The translations under genes were made by a program, and so were the position numbers. A DNA stretch of 64,000 nucleotides. Source: Nitrosophilus kaiyonis (lineage in GTDB: Bacteria; Campylobacterota; Campylobacteria; Campylobacterales; Nitratiruptoraceae). Positions 1 to 8,027 of the stretch are shown one piece after another; position 1 is the stretch's first letter, and each line of letters begins with the position of its first letter. The notes under the pieces were generated by a model that saw only the letters and a list, made by a program, of their open reading frames with translations, ran no database searches and was not told where the DNA came from. The stretch is taken from positions 1,465,501 to 1,529,500 of the forward strand of contig NZ_AP025696.1 of NCBI RefSeq assembly GCF_027943725.1, given 5' to 3'.

Positions 1-279
1 TATTTTACACCTTTGATTGCACCAATATTTTTTATAAGTTTTACATTTGGAGTAGGGGGAGCAATATTGAGCGAATCAGGCCTTAGTTTTTTAGGCCTTG
101 GTGTTTTGCCACCTCAAATGAGCTGGGGTTCAATCTTAAGTGAAGGGAAAGAGGTTATAGATATTGCTTGGTGGGTTAGCTTTTTCCCTGGTCTTATGAT
201 ATTTTTAGTCACTTTTTCACTTATAAATATTTCCGATTTTTTACAAACAATTACAAATAAAAAAGAGAGAGTTTTATGA
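1..279 (+). CDS. Peptide/nickel ABC transporter permease, DppC-like (3' end only)
   Basis: The reading frame is open from the first base, so the N-terminal two thirds lie outside the window. The visible 92 residues carry the C-terminal signature of DppC/OppC permeases: a short ESGLSFLGLG segment, then PPQMSWG and two hydrophobic stretches ending in a short basic tail. Such proteins form one half of the membrane channel of ATP-driven dipeptide, oligopeptide or nickel importers in the inner membrane. The stop overlaps the start of the aspartoacylase gene (ATGA), so the two are probably co-transcribed and translationally coupled. The substrate cannot be told from this fragment. Confidence 0.88.
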   Translation, partial: YFTPLIAPIFFISFTFGVGGAILSESGLSFLGLGVLPPQMSWGSILSEGKEVIDIAWWVSFFPGLMIFLVTFSLINISDFLQTITNKKERVL

Positions 280-1103
280 TAAAAAATATCGCCATAACAG
301 GTGGGGTACATGGAAATGAGTTAACTGGAGCATATTTGATAAAAAAGTTTCAAAAAAGACCAATAAAAACAAAAAATATTAATATTGATTACATTTTAGC
401 CAACCCTAAAGCTTTTAAAGAGTGCAAAAGATATATCGATTATGATTTAAATAGATCATTTTCAATTAATGCTTTAAAAGAAGATTCTCATTTTTATGAG
501 TTTGAAAGAGCTAAAGTAATAAAAGAGAGATTAAAAAATTGCGATTTTTTACTTGATCTTCATTCTACAACTTCAAATATGAAAATGAGTGTTGTTTTAT
601 CAAAAGATGATGAAATTTCAAATTTAATTGCAAAAGAGATAAAAAATCTTCATGAAGATGTATATATTTTAAGGTGGTTTTCAAATAGTGAAGGGGATTT
701 TATAAATTCTATTGTTCCTCATAGCATTACTTTGGAAGTAGGGCCAATATGTCAAGGTGTTCTTGATGCAGATATTTTTTTCAAAACAGAAAAAATAGTG
801 AAATCAGTAATAGAAATGTTGGATAATAACAGTTTTAAAAAAGAGTTGAATAAAACTGAAGTATATGATATTGTTGATATTGTTGATTTTCCAAGAGAAA
901 ATGGTGAAATTTCAGCTATGATTCATCCAAGCCTTATAGGAAAAGATTATTCTTTATTAAAAAAAGGCGATCCTATTTTTGTTGATTTTAATGGAAAAGA
1001 GATTTTTTATGAAAATGAGCCAATGTATGCAGTATTTATTAATGAAGCCGCATATTATGAGAAAAAAATGGCTTTTTGTCTATGTGAAAAGAGGTATATT
1101 TGA
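276..1103 (+). CDS. Aspartoacylase / AstE-AspA family zinc deacylase
   Basis: This 275-residue protein belongs to the succinylglutamate desuccinylase/aspartoacylase family, which hydrolyses N-acyl amino acids such as N-acetylaspartate in the cytoplasm. It has the zinc pair in GGVHGNE (His12, Glu15), the third zinc ligand in DLHST (His96), the substrate-binding YIDYDLNR (residues 53-60) and the catalytic Glu in LEVGP (Glu154). These stretches look more like eukaryotic aspartoacylase than AstE, which is unusual. The ATG overlaps the stop of a peptide-transporter permease, so the product may deacylate something imported by it. That link is inference; the family call is firm, the exact substrate is not. 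Confidence 0.86.
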   Translation: MIKNIAITGGVHGNELTGAYLIKKFQKRPIKTKNINIDYILANPKAFKECKRYIDYDLNRSFSINALKEDSHFYEFERAKVIKERLKNCDFLLDLHSTTSNMKMSVVLSKDDEISNLIAKEIKNLHEDVYILRWFSNSEGDFINSIVPHSITLEVGPICQGVLDADIFFKTEKIVKSVIEMLDNNSFKKELNKTEVYDIVDIVDFPRENGEISAMIHPSLIGKDYSLLKKGDPIFVDFNGKEIFYENEPMYAVFINEAAYYEKKMAFCLCEKRYI

Positions 1104-1110
1104 TATTGGA

Positions 1111-1152
1111 CATTAGTCATTAGTAATTTGGAATTTGAAATTGAGAATTAGC
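1111..1152 (+). repeat. Imperfect heptanucleotide repeat tract
   Basis: Six consecutive 7-base units lie just after the aspartoacylase stop: CATTAGT, CATTAGT, AATTTGG, AATTTGA, AATTGAG, AATTAGC. The first two are identical and the others are diverged. The last units run into a 14-base perfect palindrome, GAATTAGCTAATTC, at 1145-1158. Similar 7-base periodicity occurs at 3160-3207 and inside the E2 gene near 30.3 kb. Confidence 0.5.
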
Positions 1153-1264
1153 TAATTCATACCTTTTGTTTAAATTGGTTTAAATTTTAAAGGAGAATGG
1201 CATAACATTTTCTTATACAAATATAGCCATATTGATAAATATGAAGAAATATGAGTTTATTTGA

Positions 1265-1817
1265 ATGAAAATAACTAAACAAGAAATTATTGTAGCAGTT
1301 GAAAAAGCACAAACAAGGTATTAATAAATATCTTGAAATAATGGATTTAATTCTTTATGTTGATGTTAGTGCGATCAAAACTTTCAAACAAAGTTTAATC
1401 ACTTTTATCGCATTCGAAGAAACAAAAAAGGCGTAAAACCTATTATTCATATTTTGAAGCAAATCGTAAATAATAATATATTATTTGAAGATGTAATCGA
1501 TTATCTATTTAAGACTTTAGATCGTTACGAACCTTCATTTTCAAGCAAGTCAGTGGTAACTATCAATCCAAATGAATCAATTTGGGATCAATTTGTTCTT
1601 AAAAATACTGGGCAACAAGCTTCAAAGTATACTGATGAAAATAGAGTTAAAAAAGCAAAAAAGATTTTTCAAAATCTAAGAGATTGGTATACAAATTATC
1701 TAAAAACTTGAGGAAGGAAAACTAATTATTGAGACATTTAATCAAATGGTAAACAAAAGTGATCAAATATCAAATATTAAGAAAGTTGATTTTGTTTTAT
1801 GGCAATTAAGAAACTAA
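1265..1817 (+). pseudogene. Frameshifted gene of an uncharacterised family
   Basis: A protein can be read only by switching frames three times. It begins at ATG 1265 (MKITKQEIIVAVEKAQT), shifts near 1315-1320 (INKYLEIMDLILYVDVS), shifts again near 1380 (KFNHFYRIRRNKKGVKP, then the long 85-codon open part from about 1454 with SFSSKSVVTINPNESIWDQ), and shifts a last time at about 1709 (EEGKLIIETFNQMVNKS to VDFVLWQLRN, stop 1815-1817). The joined product would be about 183 residues and reads as one coherent soluble protein. I do not know the family's function. It sits in an accessory stretch next to a GIY-YIG-like gene. Sequencing error at homopolymers is an alternative to true decay. Confidence 0.7.
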
Positions 1818-1846
1818 CAATATAAATTTAATAATTATAATTAAAA

Positions 1847-2284
1847 TTAAATACATCTATTTAGTTTAGGCAGTTTTCTATAAGTATAAAAATAAGCTGC
1901 TAAAAGTTCTGATTCCATTAAAAATGGCAATATCCCTTTTCCATTTTCATAAGTTACGTACCATTCGAAATACAATGAATCATAATCATTTTCACTAATA
2001 ACTTTTTGAAAAAACTCTTTTCTAGACATTTTCCTTTGCTTCATTGTTAATCTTTTTTTAATGCCTTGTTTTCTAAATCCATTAGAACAAAGAGTTCCAG
2101 ATTTTCCAATATAAATAACTTCTTTTTGACCATTTTTTACACTATATATTACATATACACCATATTTATTTGGAACATTTTCTTTTTTTACTATTTCGTT
2201 GATATTTTCATTTTTATTTAAAATCAAATTTCCTTGCTCAAATGATTTTTCTTTCACTTTTTGAACAACTTCTTGAAAATCCAT
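1847..2284 (-). CDS. GIY-YIG-like domain protein
   Basis: The product is 145 residues. It contains YGVYVIY (about residues 41-47) followed by VIYIGKSG (about 56-63), matching the GIY...YIG core of GIY-YIG nucleases. A basic helix follows (GIKKRLTMKQRK), and a Glu lies in LMESELLAAYF near the C-terminus, where the family keeps its metal-binding Glu. The conserved Arg after YIG could be in GFRKQGIKKR. The family includes homing, repair and restriction nucleases; which type this is cannot be said. A weak AAGGAT lies upstream of the ATG. The flanks hold broken coding sequence, so this may be the surviving part of a mobile or defence region. Confidence 0.6.
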   Translation of the reverse strand: MDFQEVVQKVKEKSFEQGNLILNKNENINEIVKKENVPNKYGVYVIYSVKNGQKEVIYIGKSGTLCSNGFRKQGIKKRLTMKQRKMSRKEFFQKVISENDYDSLYFEWYVTYENGKGILPFLMESELLAAYFYTYRKLPKLNRCI

Positions 2285-2567
2285 ATTTTAATCCTTTGCC
2301 ATTTTTTAGCAATTTGATTATTTTTGAAGCATACATTAAAGCAGTTTTATCTTTATATTTATGTCCATTAATATACAAACCTTTTTATTAAATGCTTTTC
2401 AATATCTAAATGGCCTTTCTCACTAAAGTATATAAAAATCTGTTTTATTTTTCTCAAAATTGGAAGAATAATTAATATCTATTCACAGGTAAATAAAGTA
2501 TTTTGCAATATATAATTGGCTATATTTGTAAGCTATTAATACAAATCTTTATCCAAAATATAAATTG
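2285..2567 (-). other. Non-coding gap with coding remnants
   Basis: No intact gene is visible. On the minus strand two protein-like pieces in different frames follow each other: EKGHLDIEKHLIKR (about 2430-2390) and NGHKYKDKTALMYASKI continuing to KNGKG (about 2370-2290). They run directly into the GIY-YIG-like gene and could be an eroded upstream gene or an eroded N-terminal part of it. The rest, towards 2567, is AT-rich with no recognised structure. Confidence 0.3.
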
Positions 2568-2921
2568 CTAATCATCTATATCTTTTTTCGCTTTCAAAAG
2601 CCAACTTTCTGCTTCTTTATAAGCCCATTTTTTAAAATCTTCAAGTGACATGTTAGGATCAGCTGACTTAATAGTAAAATGTTTATTCCTTGTAAAAGCC
2701 CCTAAAAAGACAGTATCAAACATTAATCCAATTTCGAGGTTCAATGATAATGTAGGTATTTTTTCTCCGTGTTTGAAGAAAAAAAGGCGATAGGGATATA
2801 AAAAAGTGCCTATTGGCTGATTATTTTCAATAAGCACTGTGTCATAATCTTTAAATATTCCTTTTTCAACCAGTGTTCCTGTTCTAAAACTATCAGTCCA
2901 GAATGGATCTGCAAAACGCAT
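2568..2921 (-). CDS. Hypothetical protein, 117 residues
   Basis: I do not recognise this family. The product is soluble with no signal peptide or membrane helix. It begins MRFADPFWTDSFRTG, has a Phe/Tyr-rich middle (FLYPYRLFFFKHG) and ends in an acidic/basic amphipathic helix (EDFKKWAYKEAESWLLKAKK). An AGG-containing ribosome site precedes the ATG. It stands alone between the remnant-bearing gap and kdsB, which it does not appear to be co-transcribed with. The reading frame has ordinary codon use for this genome, so it is probably real, but it is an orphan in this context. Confidence 0.5.
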   Translation of the reverse strand: MRFADPFWTDSFRTGTLVEKGIFKDYDTVLIENNQPIGTFLYPYRLFFFKHGEKIPTLSLNLEIGLMFDTVFLGAFTRNKHFTIKSADPNMSLEDFKKWAYKEAESWLLKAKKDIDD

Positions 2922-3159
2922 CCTAATTCCTAATTTAATAAATATATACTTATATTTTCATACTCTATTTATTTAAACCAGAAAAAAATAAATTATGTAA
3001 TATTCAGAATTTTATTATATATTTTTTTTTATGTTATACATAAAATTTCATATAAGATTAAGAGGTTTGCCTATTCCCTACAATATTGCTATTTGTAATA
3101 TCTTAATAAAAATTAAAAAAGTATATTCTCATTTCCTTTACCAATTTTTATATTTTTTA
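2922..3159. other. Intergenic gap, AT-rich
   Basis: Very AT-rich sequence between the orphan gene and the 3' end of kdsB. I see no tRNA, clear terminator or convincing gene in it. A 64-codon open frame from 3031 is Leu/Phe/Tyr-rich, runs into the repeat tract and kdsB, and is not convincing. Confidence 0.4.
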
Positions 3160-3207
3160 CTCATCTTACTCAACTATCACTTTTTACTATCACTTATGAC
3201 TTTTCAC
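3160..3207 (-). repeat. Imperfect heptanucleotide repeat tract abutting kdsB
   Basis: Read on the minus strand from 3207 down, the tract splits into 7-base units: GTGAAAA, GTCATAA, GTGATAG, a 6-base TAAAAA, then GTGATAG, TTGAGTA, AGATGAG. Units mostly begin with GT and are purine-rich. The tract starts immediately after the kdsB stop codon. It resembles the tract at 1111-1152 and the one in the E2 linker in unit length and in its diverged copies. Confidence 0.45.
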
Positions 3208-3921
3208 CTAACTAAACATTTTTAACGCTTTTTCAAGGTCCATAGGAGTATCGATTCCAAAACTTTTTGTTTTTACTTCTACCATAGCAACTTTAAAGCC
3301 ATGAGATAAAGCTCTTAATTGTTCAAGTTTTTCAGTCTCTTCCAAGATTGAAGGTGAGAGTTTGCAAAATTTTTCAAGATTTTTTCTTGTATATCCATAT
3401 ATTCCAAGATGACCTTTAAAATGAAAATATTCATCTCTTGGAAAAGGTATCAAACTTCTTGAAAAATATATTGCAATGTCTGAATTATCTGTTACAACTT
3501 TTACTAAATTTTCATCATTTGCCTCTTCTTTTGTAACTATTTTATATGCACTATTCATTAATATATCTTCACTATGTCTATTTTTTTTGGTAAGTTCATA
3601 TACTTTTTCTACAACCTCTTTTTCAATAAATGGCTCATCTGCTTGTACATTTATAATTATCTCTTCTTTATCAATTCCTAAAATAGCTGCTGCTTCATTT
3701 ATCCTATCAGTTCCACTTTTATGATTTTTATTTGTCAAAACTGCTTCAAAACCATAATTTTTTACAATATATGCTACTTTTTTAGAATCTGTCGCAATAA
3801 CAATCTCATCAATATCTTTTACACTTTGAGCAGTTTTGATAACCATTGGAATACCATCAATTTTTTCTAATATTTTTTCAGGAAATCTTGTTGAAGCAAG
3901 TCTAGCAGGAATAATAATCAT
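3208..3921 (-). CDS. kdsB: 3-deoxy-manno-octulosonate cytidylyltransferase (CMP-Kdo synthetase)
   Basis: KdsB transfers CMP from CTP to Kdo in the cytoplasm, activating it for lipid A-core assembly. The 237-residue product has the usual family length and begins with the nucleotide-binding IIIPARLASTRFPEK. It also carries ATDSKKV, SGTDRINEAA and the NVQADEPFI motif, all typical of KdsB. It shows that the organism makes Kdo-containing lipopolysaccharide or lipooligosaccharide. The gene is divergent from the TrmN6-like gene across a 70-base intergenic region with a TATAAT box for this direction. It ends at a repeat tract, with no other gene following on its strand nearby. Confidence 0.95.
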   Translation of the reverse strand: MIIIPARLASTRFPEKILEKIDGIPMVIKTAQSVKDIDEIVIATDSKKVAYIVKNYGFEAVLTNKNHKSGTDRINEAAAILGIDKEEIIINVQADEPFIEKEVVEKVYELTKKNRHSEDILMNSAYKIVTKEEANDENLVKVVTDNSDIAIYFSRSLIPFPRDEYFHFKGHLGIYGYTRKNLEKFCKLSPSILEETEKLEQLRALSHGFKVAMVEVKTKSFGIDTPMDLEKALKMFS

Positions 3922-3948
3922 TTTCTTCCTTCTTCTAAGTTTGGTACA

Positions 3949-3970
3949 ATTATAACCAAAATAAGGTTAT
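3949..3970. promoter_or_regulatory. Divergent promoter region with inverted repeat
   Basis: Between kdsB and the TrmN6-like gene there is a TATAAT box on the minus strand (complement of 3949-3954), 28 bases upstream of the kdsB ATG. It overlaps a 6-base inverted repeat, ATAACC (3952-3957) and GGTTAT (3965-3970), separated by seven bases. The repeat could be an operator for one or both genes; that is inference. Confidence 0.35.
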
Positions 3971-3991
3971 TTTTTATTTTAAAGGTAAAAA

Positions 3992-4684
3992 ATGATAATT
4001 TATCAACCAATTGATGGTTATTGTTATAATAGTGATACAATTTTTTTGTATGATTTTTTGACAAATTTCAATATTAAAGGGAATGTTTTAGATATAGGTT
4101 CTGGATCAGGAATACTTGGACTTTTAGTTGCAAAAGATAAAAAAATCAATTTAAGTGCAGTTGAAATTCAAGAATTTATGGCAAATTATACAAAAATTAA
4201 TGCAAAAGCTAATAAAATAGAGATTGATTTAAAAGTTGGAAATTTTTTAGATTTAGAGTTTGATAAGAAATTTGATTTTTTAATATCAAATCCACCTTTT
4301 TATCATGAAAATGTATTAAGAAGTAAGAAAAAAGAGCTTGATATAAGTAGATTTTCAAAAAATCTTCCATTTGAAGAAATATTAAAAAAAGCAAATAGGA
4401 TCTTAAAGCCAAGAGGCTCTTTTATTTTTTGTTATGATGCAAAACAGATTCAAAAAATTGTATATTTTTTGACAAATTATAAATATAATATTGAAGCTAT
4501 AAAATTTGTTCATCCAAAAAAAGAGAAAGAGGCAAATTTAGTAATGATTTATGCAAAAAAAGGTTCAAAAACTTTAACAAAAATTTTTCCACCATTGATA
4601 GTTTTTGAAGATTCAAAATATACTAAAGAGGCTTTAGAAGCCTTTAAAAAAGCAGGAGTTCATAGTATAAAATGTGCAATATAA
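3992..4684 (+). CDS. TrmN6-like tRNA1(Val) (adenine37-N6)-methyltransferase family protein
   Basis: A 230-residue class I SAM-dependent methyltransferase. It has the SAM-binding LDIGSGSGILGLLVA (about residues 35-49), the acidic AVEIQ loop and the catalytic NPPF motif typical of N6-adenine methylases (ISNPPFYHEN, about residues 98-107). This arrangement matches the TrmN6/YfiC family that methylates A37 of a valine tRNA. The ATG has an AAAGG site six bases upstream. The 3' end overlaps the YkgJ-family gene by 13 bases, so the two are translated as a pair. The exact RNA target is not proven by sequence. Confidence 0.8.
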   Translation: MIIYQPIDGYCYNSDTIFLYDFLTNFNIKGNVLDIGSGSGILGLLVAKDKKINLSAVEIQEFMANYTKINAKANKIEIDLKVGNFLDLEFDKKFDFLISNPPFYHENVLRSKKKELDISRFSKNLPFEEILKKANRILKPRGSFIFCYDAKQIQKIVYFLTNYKYNIEAIKFVHPKKEKEANLVMIYAKKGSKTLTKIFPPLIVFEDSKYTKEALEAFKKAGVHSIKCAI

Positions 4685-5058
4685 TTAAAAAAGAGGGGTT
4701 TGATTTTTCATTTGATCAAAATGCATGTTATAGTTGTGATGGAAATTGCTGTACAGGAGAGAGTGGGTATATATGGCTAAATAGTGATGAAATCGAAAGT
4801 ATTGCAAAATTTTTAAAAATAAAAAGTGAAGATTTTATAAGAAATTACCTAAAAAAAGTTAGATACAGATATACAATAAAAGAAGTTGTAATAGAGGGTA
4901 AATATAACTGTTTATTTTTTGATCCAAAAACAAAAAGATGCGAAATATATCCAGTTAGACCAAAACAGTGTAGAACTTTTCCTTTTTGGGAAAAGTACAG
5001 AAATCCTAAAAATATTGAAGAGGTAAAAAGAGAATGTCCAGGTATAATTACAAAATAG
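4672..5058 (+). CDS. YkgJ-family cysteine cluster protein
   Basis: A 128-residue protein of the YkgJ (UPF0153) family, thought to bind zinc or an iron-sulfur cluster through conserved cysteines. The pattern is visible: CYSCDGNCC near residues 16-24, then CLFFDPKTKRCEIYPVRPKQ with a further Cys (CRTFPFW). Its biochemical role is unknown in the family. It overlaps the preceding methyltransferase by 13 bases and the following lipoprotein gene by 25 bases, so the three genes and trpC behind them probably form one transcription unit. Confidence 0.85.
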   Translation: MCNIIKKEGFDFSFDQNACYSCDGNCCTGESGYIWLNSDEIESIAKFLKIKSEDFIRNYLKKVRYRYTIKEVVIEGKYNCLFFDPKTKRCEIYPVRPKQCRTFPFWEKYRNPKNIEEVKRECPGIITK

Positions 5059-6326
5059 TTCTTCTGTTTTTATTATTTATTTCTGTTTTATTTACAGGAT
5101 GCTCTATAAAAAAGTTAGAACCTAAATCAAAACAGTGCTGCCCAAAACTTTTTGAAGATGAAGATAGATATATAATGACAGCTCTGTATTTTAAACAGAT
5201 TGGTGCTTATAAACAATCAGCTGAGCTTTTTAGAATTCTTTATAAAAAAACTAAAAGATTAGAGTATAAAATTGAAGAGATTAAAAATTATATAACTTTA
5301 AAAGATTATCAAAAAGCAAAAAAAGAAGTTTTAAAAATGCTTAAAAAATATCCAGATAATGTTAAACTTCTAAGACTTGCTTCAGTTATATATTTTCATT
5401 TAAAAGATATAAAAAATGCTCAAGATTATATTTTAAAAGCTATAAAGATTGCAAAAAAGGTAGAAGATTATGAATTTTTAGCATCTCTTTATTTAATGCA
5501 AAAAAAGTATGAATTAGCACTTAAATATTTTCAAGCAGCGTATGCTATAAAACCTGATGATAAAATTGTAGATCAAATGGCTACTATTATGTTTTTATAT
5601 CTTGATAAGAAAAATGATGCCATAGCATATTTAGAAACTCACAGCAGAATGTATGGATGTTCAAAAACTGTGTGTCATAAGCTTGCAAGTTTTTATAGTG
5701 TAGTAAATGATATTGATGGACTTTTGTCAGTTTATAAAAGATTATATGACAAATATAAAGAAGATATTTACGCAAATAAGATAGTCGAAATATATATATT
5801 TAACAAAAATTATAGTGAAGCTATAAAGTTTTTAGAAAAAAATAGAACAAATGATGAACTTTTATTTGAACTATATAAATATAAAAAGATGTATGATAAG
5901 GCATCAAAAATAGCTTATTCATTGTATATAAAAAGTGGTGATTTAAATTACTTAGCTCAAAATGCAATGTTTGAATATGAATCAGCTAAAGAAAAAACAC
6001 CAGAACTTTTAAAAGATGTTGCAAATAAACTTGAAAAAGTAGTTGCTAAAATAAAAGATAGTCTTTATCTAAACTATCTTGGTTATTTATATATTGATCA
6101 TGATATTAATATAAAAAGAGGTATAAAACTTGTAAAAGAGGCATTAAAACAAAATCCTGAATCACCTTATTATATTGATTCATTAGCTTGGGGCTATTAT
6201 AAACTAAAAAAATGCAAAGAAGCTTTTGAATTGATGAAAAAAGTGGTAAAGAAGCTTGGTTTAAAAGATGAAGAGGTAAAATTGCATTTTGAAAAAATAA
6301 AAGAGTGCGCAAAAGGAGAGAAGTGA
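5034..6326 (+). CDS. TPR-repeat lipoprotein
   Basis: A 430-residue exported lipoprotein. A basic N-terminus and hydrophobic segment ([13 protein letters not shown]) lead to the lipobox FTGC, with Cys23 as the lipidated residue. The mature part is a chain of tetratricopeptide-like helical hairpins, for example [17 protein letters not shown] and [20 protein letters not shown]. Such solenoids usually bind protein partners in the periplasm or outer membrane; none can be named here. The start lies inside the YkgJ gene and the stop overlaps the GTG start of trpC, pointing to translational coupling. Confidence 0.85.
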   Translation: MSRYNYKIVLLFLLFISVLFTGCSIKKLEPKSKQCCPKLFEDEDRYIMTALYFKQIGAYKQSAELFRILYKKTKRLEYKIEEIKNYITLKDYQKAKKEVLKMLKKYPDNVKLLRLASVIYFHLKDIKNAQDYILKAIKIAKKVEDYEFLASLYLMQKKYELALKYFQAAYAIKPDDKIVDQMATIMFLYLDKKNDAIAYLETHSRMYGCSKTVCHKLASFYSVVNDIDGLLSVYKRLYDKYKEDIYANKIVEIYIFNKNYSEAIKFLEKNRTNDELLFELYKYKKMYDKASKIAYSLYIKSGDLNYLAQNAMFEYESAKEKTPELLKDVANKLEKVVAKIKDSLYLNYLGYLYIDHDINIKRGIKLVKEALKQNPESPYYIDSLAWGYYKLKKCKEAFELMKKVVKKLGLKDEEVKLHFEKIKECAKGEK

Positions 6327-7111
6327 TATTAGATAAAATAATTAAAAAAACTAAAGAGGATTTAGAAAAGAGAAAAAAAGAGTTTCCACTTGAATGGCTT
6401 GGAAGAAGTTTGGCATATAATCCTTTTGTTCCAAGACCAGTTGAGCCAGCCCTAAGGTCAACAGAAGATAATCCATATAGAATAATTGCTGAGATAAAAA
6501 AAGCAAGTCCAAGTAAAGGAATAATAAGAGAGGATTTTGATCCTATAGCAATAGCAAAAGAGTATGAAAAGGGTGGGGCAGATGCAATTTCAGTATTAAC
6601 TGAGCCCCATTTTTTTAAAGGAGATATTGAATATCTCACTCAAGTTAGAAGATATGTCCCAATGCCTCTACTTAGAAAAGATTTTATAATTGATAAATAT
6701 CAACTTGTAGAAGCATTGGTTTATGGTGCTGATTTTGTTTTGTTGATTGCAAAAGCATTAAGTAGAAAAGAGTTAAAAGAGCTTTTGGAATATACCTGGC
6801 ATTTAGGAATGGAGGCTTTGGTTGAGATACATGATAAAAAAGATTTAGTAAAAGCTATATTTGCTGGAGCAAATATTATTGGCATAAATCATAGAAATTT
6901 AGAAACCTTTGAAATAGATTTAAGTTTAAGTGAAAAACTAGTTCCTTTAATTCCTAACAGTAAAATAATTGTAGCTGAGAGTGGAATAAATTCTCATGAA
7001 CAGATAGTAGAGCTTCATAAAATTGGTGTTGATGCATTTTTGATAGGTGAATATTTTATGAGACAAAATGATATAGCCAAAGCAGTCAAAGAGATAAAAG
7101 GGGTAGAATAA
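6323..7111 (+). CDS. trpC: Indole-3-glycerol phosphate synthase
   Basis: TrpC closes the indole ring in tryptophan synthesis, converting CdRP to indole-3-glycerol phosphate in the cytoplasm. The (beta/alpha)8 barrel shows the family motifs [29 protein letters not shown] and ESGI. The start is taken as the GTG at 6323, because AAAGGAGAG sits just before it and it overlaps the upstream stop. An in-frame GTG at 6305 would place that ribosome site inside the gene. It stands apart from other trp genes, downstream of a lipoprotein gene. It nearly abuts the converging yqeY gene with one base between them. Confidence 0.95.
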   Translation: MILDKIIKKTKEDLEKRKKEFPLEWLGRSLAYNPFVPRPVEPALRSTEDNPYRIIAEIKKASPSKGIIREDFDPIAIAKEYEKGGADAISVLTEPHFFKGDIEYLTQVRRYVPMPLLRKDFIIDKYQLVEALVYGADFVLLIAKALSRKELKELLEYTWHLGMEALVEIHDKKDLVKAIFAGANIIGINHRNLETFEIDLSLSEKLVPLIPNSKIIVAESGINSHEQIVELHKIGVDAFLIGEYFMRQNDIAKAVKEIKGVE

Positions 7112-7112
7112 A

Positions 7113-7559
7113 CTACCCTAAAATCTTTTTAACCATTTGGTTTATTCTTTTTCCATCAGCAATGCCAGCCAATTTTTTTGTAGCCACTCCCATTATTTTT
7201 CCCATATCTTTTAATGAAGTTGCACCAACTTCTTCTATTATTTTTTTTATCTCAGTTTCTAACTCTTCATCGCTTAGCTGTTTTGGCAAATAGCTTTTGA
7301 GAATCTCTGCTTCTTTCATCTCTTTTTCATAAAGATCTTCTCTACCTGCCTCTTTGTATTGATTTGCAGACTCTTCTCTTTGTTTTATACTTTTTTGAAT
7401 TATTTTAATAATATCTGCATCATTTAACTCTTTTCTTGTATCAACTTCAACCTGTTTTATAGCGCTCATTAAAAATCTAATAGTATCTCTTTTGAAATTA
7501 TCTTTTTCTCTCATAGCATTTTTAAGATCTTCTTGAAGCCTTTTTTTCAAATCACTCAT
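7113..7559 (-). CDS. yqeY: GatB/YqeY domain-containing protein
   Basis: A 148-residue protein of the YqeY family, which resembles the tRNA-binding tail domain of the amidotransferase subunit GatB. It is almost all alpha-helical, with the typical YLPKQLSDEELE, MGKIMGVATKKLAG and C-terminal VKKILG. The role may be in tRNA-dependent amidation or translation quality, but it is not well established for the family. The start is placed at 7559 because AGGAGT precedes that ATG. The longer upstream frame begins with a hydrophobic stretch with no ribosome site and is not family-like. Confidence 0.9.
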   Translation of the reverse strand: MSDLKKRLQEDLKNAMREKDNFKRDTIRFLMSAIKQVEVDTRKELNDADIIKIIQKSIKQREESANQYKEAGREDLYEKEMKEAEILKSYLPKQLSDEELETEIKKIIEEVGATSLKDMGKIMGVATKKLAGIADGKRINQMVKKILG

Positions 7560-7678
7560 ATTAACTCCTATATTTAAATTATAAAAAATTATAACAAATA
7601 TAATATTAAAGGAATATCTATTAATTTTTAAAAAAGAATAATTTGATATCATTACGCAAAAAATTTTTGGGGGATATA

Positions 7679-8023
7679 ATGGAATTAGAATATTTTAAAA
7701 ATTTACTGCTTGATAGAAAAAAACAGATTGAAAAAAATATTTTAGAGACAAGTTCAGAACTTGAAGAACTTAAAAATATTGAAGTTAATGATGATGGTGA
7801 TTATGCTTCTATTTGTACAGATAATATGATAGATAATGCAATAAATGAAAAGCAGATAAAAGAGCTAAATGAAATAGAAGAAGCATTAAAAAAGATTGAA
7901 GATGGAACATATGGTGTATGTGAAATGTGTGGCGAGCCTATAAGAAAACTTAGATTAAAAGTAAAACCATATGCAAAATATTGCATTGTTTGTAGAGAAA
8001 TAATGGAAAAAGAACCAAAATAA
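7679..8023 (+). CDS. DksA/TraR-family zinc finger protein
   Basis: A 114-residue protein with an N-terminal coiled coil (residues 1-75, rich in Glu/Lys/Leu) and a C-terminal four-cysteine zinc finger, CEMCGEPI then YCIVC. This is the DksA/TraR architecture; such proteins enter the secondary channel of RNA polymerase and work with ppGpp. The coiled-coil tip carries acidic residues (NDDGDYAS), as in active DksA-like proteins. The start at 7679 follows a GGGGGAT site; a longer frame from 7643 is less likely. A DJ-1 family gene follows after four bases. Confidence 0.88.
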   Translation: MELEYFKNLLLDRKKQIEKNILETSSELEELKNIEVNDDGDYASICTDNMIDNAINEKQIKELNEIEEALKKIEDGTYGVCEMCGEPIRKLRLKVKPYAKYCIVCREIMEKEPK

Positions 8024-8027
8024 TAAT

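Noticed and set aside
1145-1158. 14-base palindrome as a terminator or operator
   Set aside because: It has no loop for a stable hairpin and no adjacent regulator, and it partly arises from the heptamer tract; kept only as part of that repeat.
3031-3225. 64-codon plus-strand frame downstream of kdsB
   Set aside because: Leu/Phe-rich, runs through the heptamer tract and into the kdsB 3' end, no ribosome site.
6305-6322. Upstream GTG start for trpC
   Set aside because: It would place the strong AAAGGAGAG ribosome site inside the gene; the GTG at 6323 fits TrpC better.
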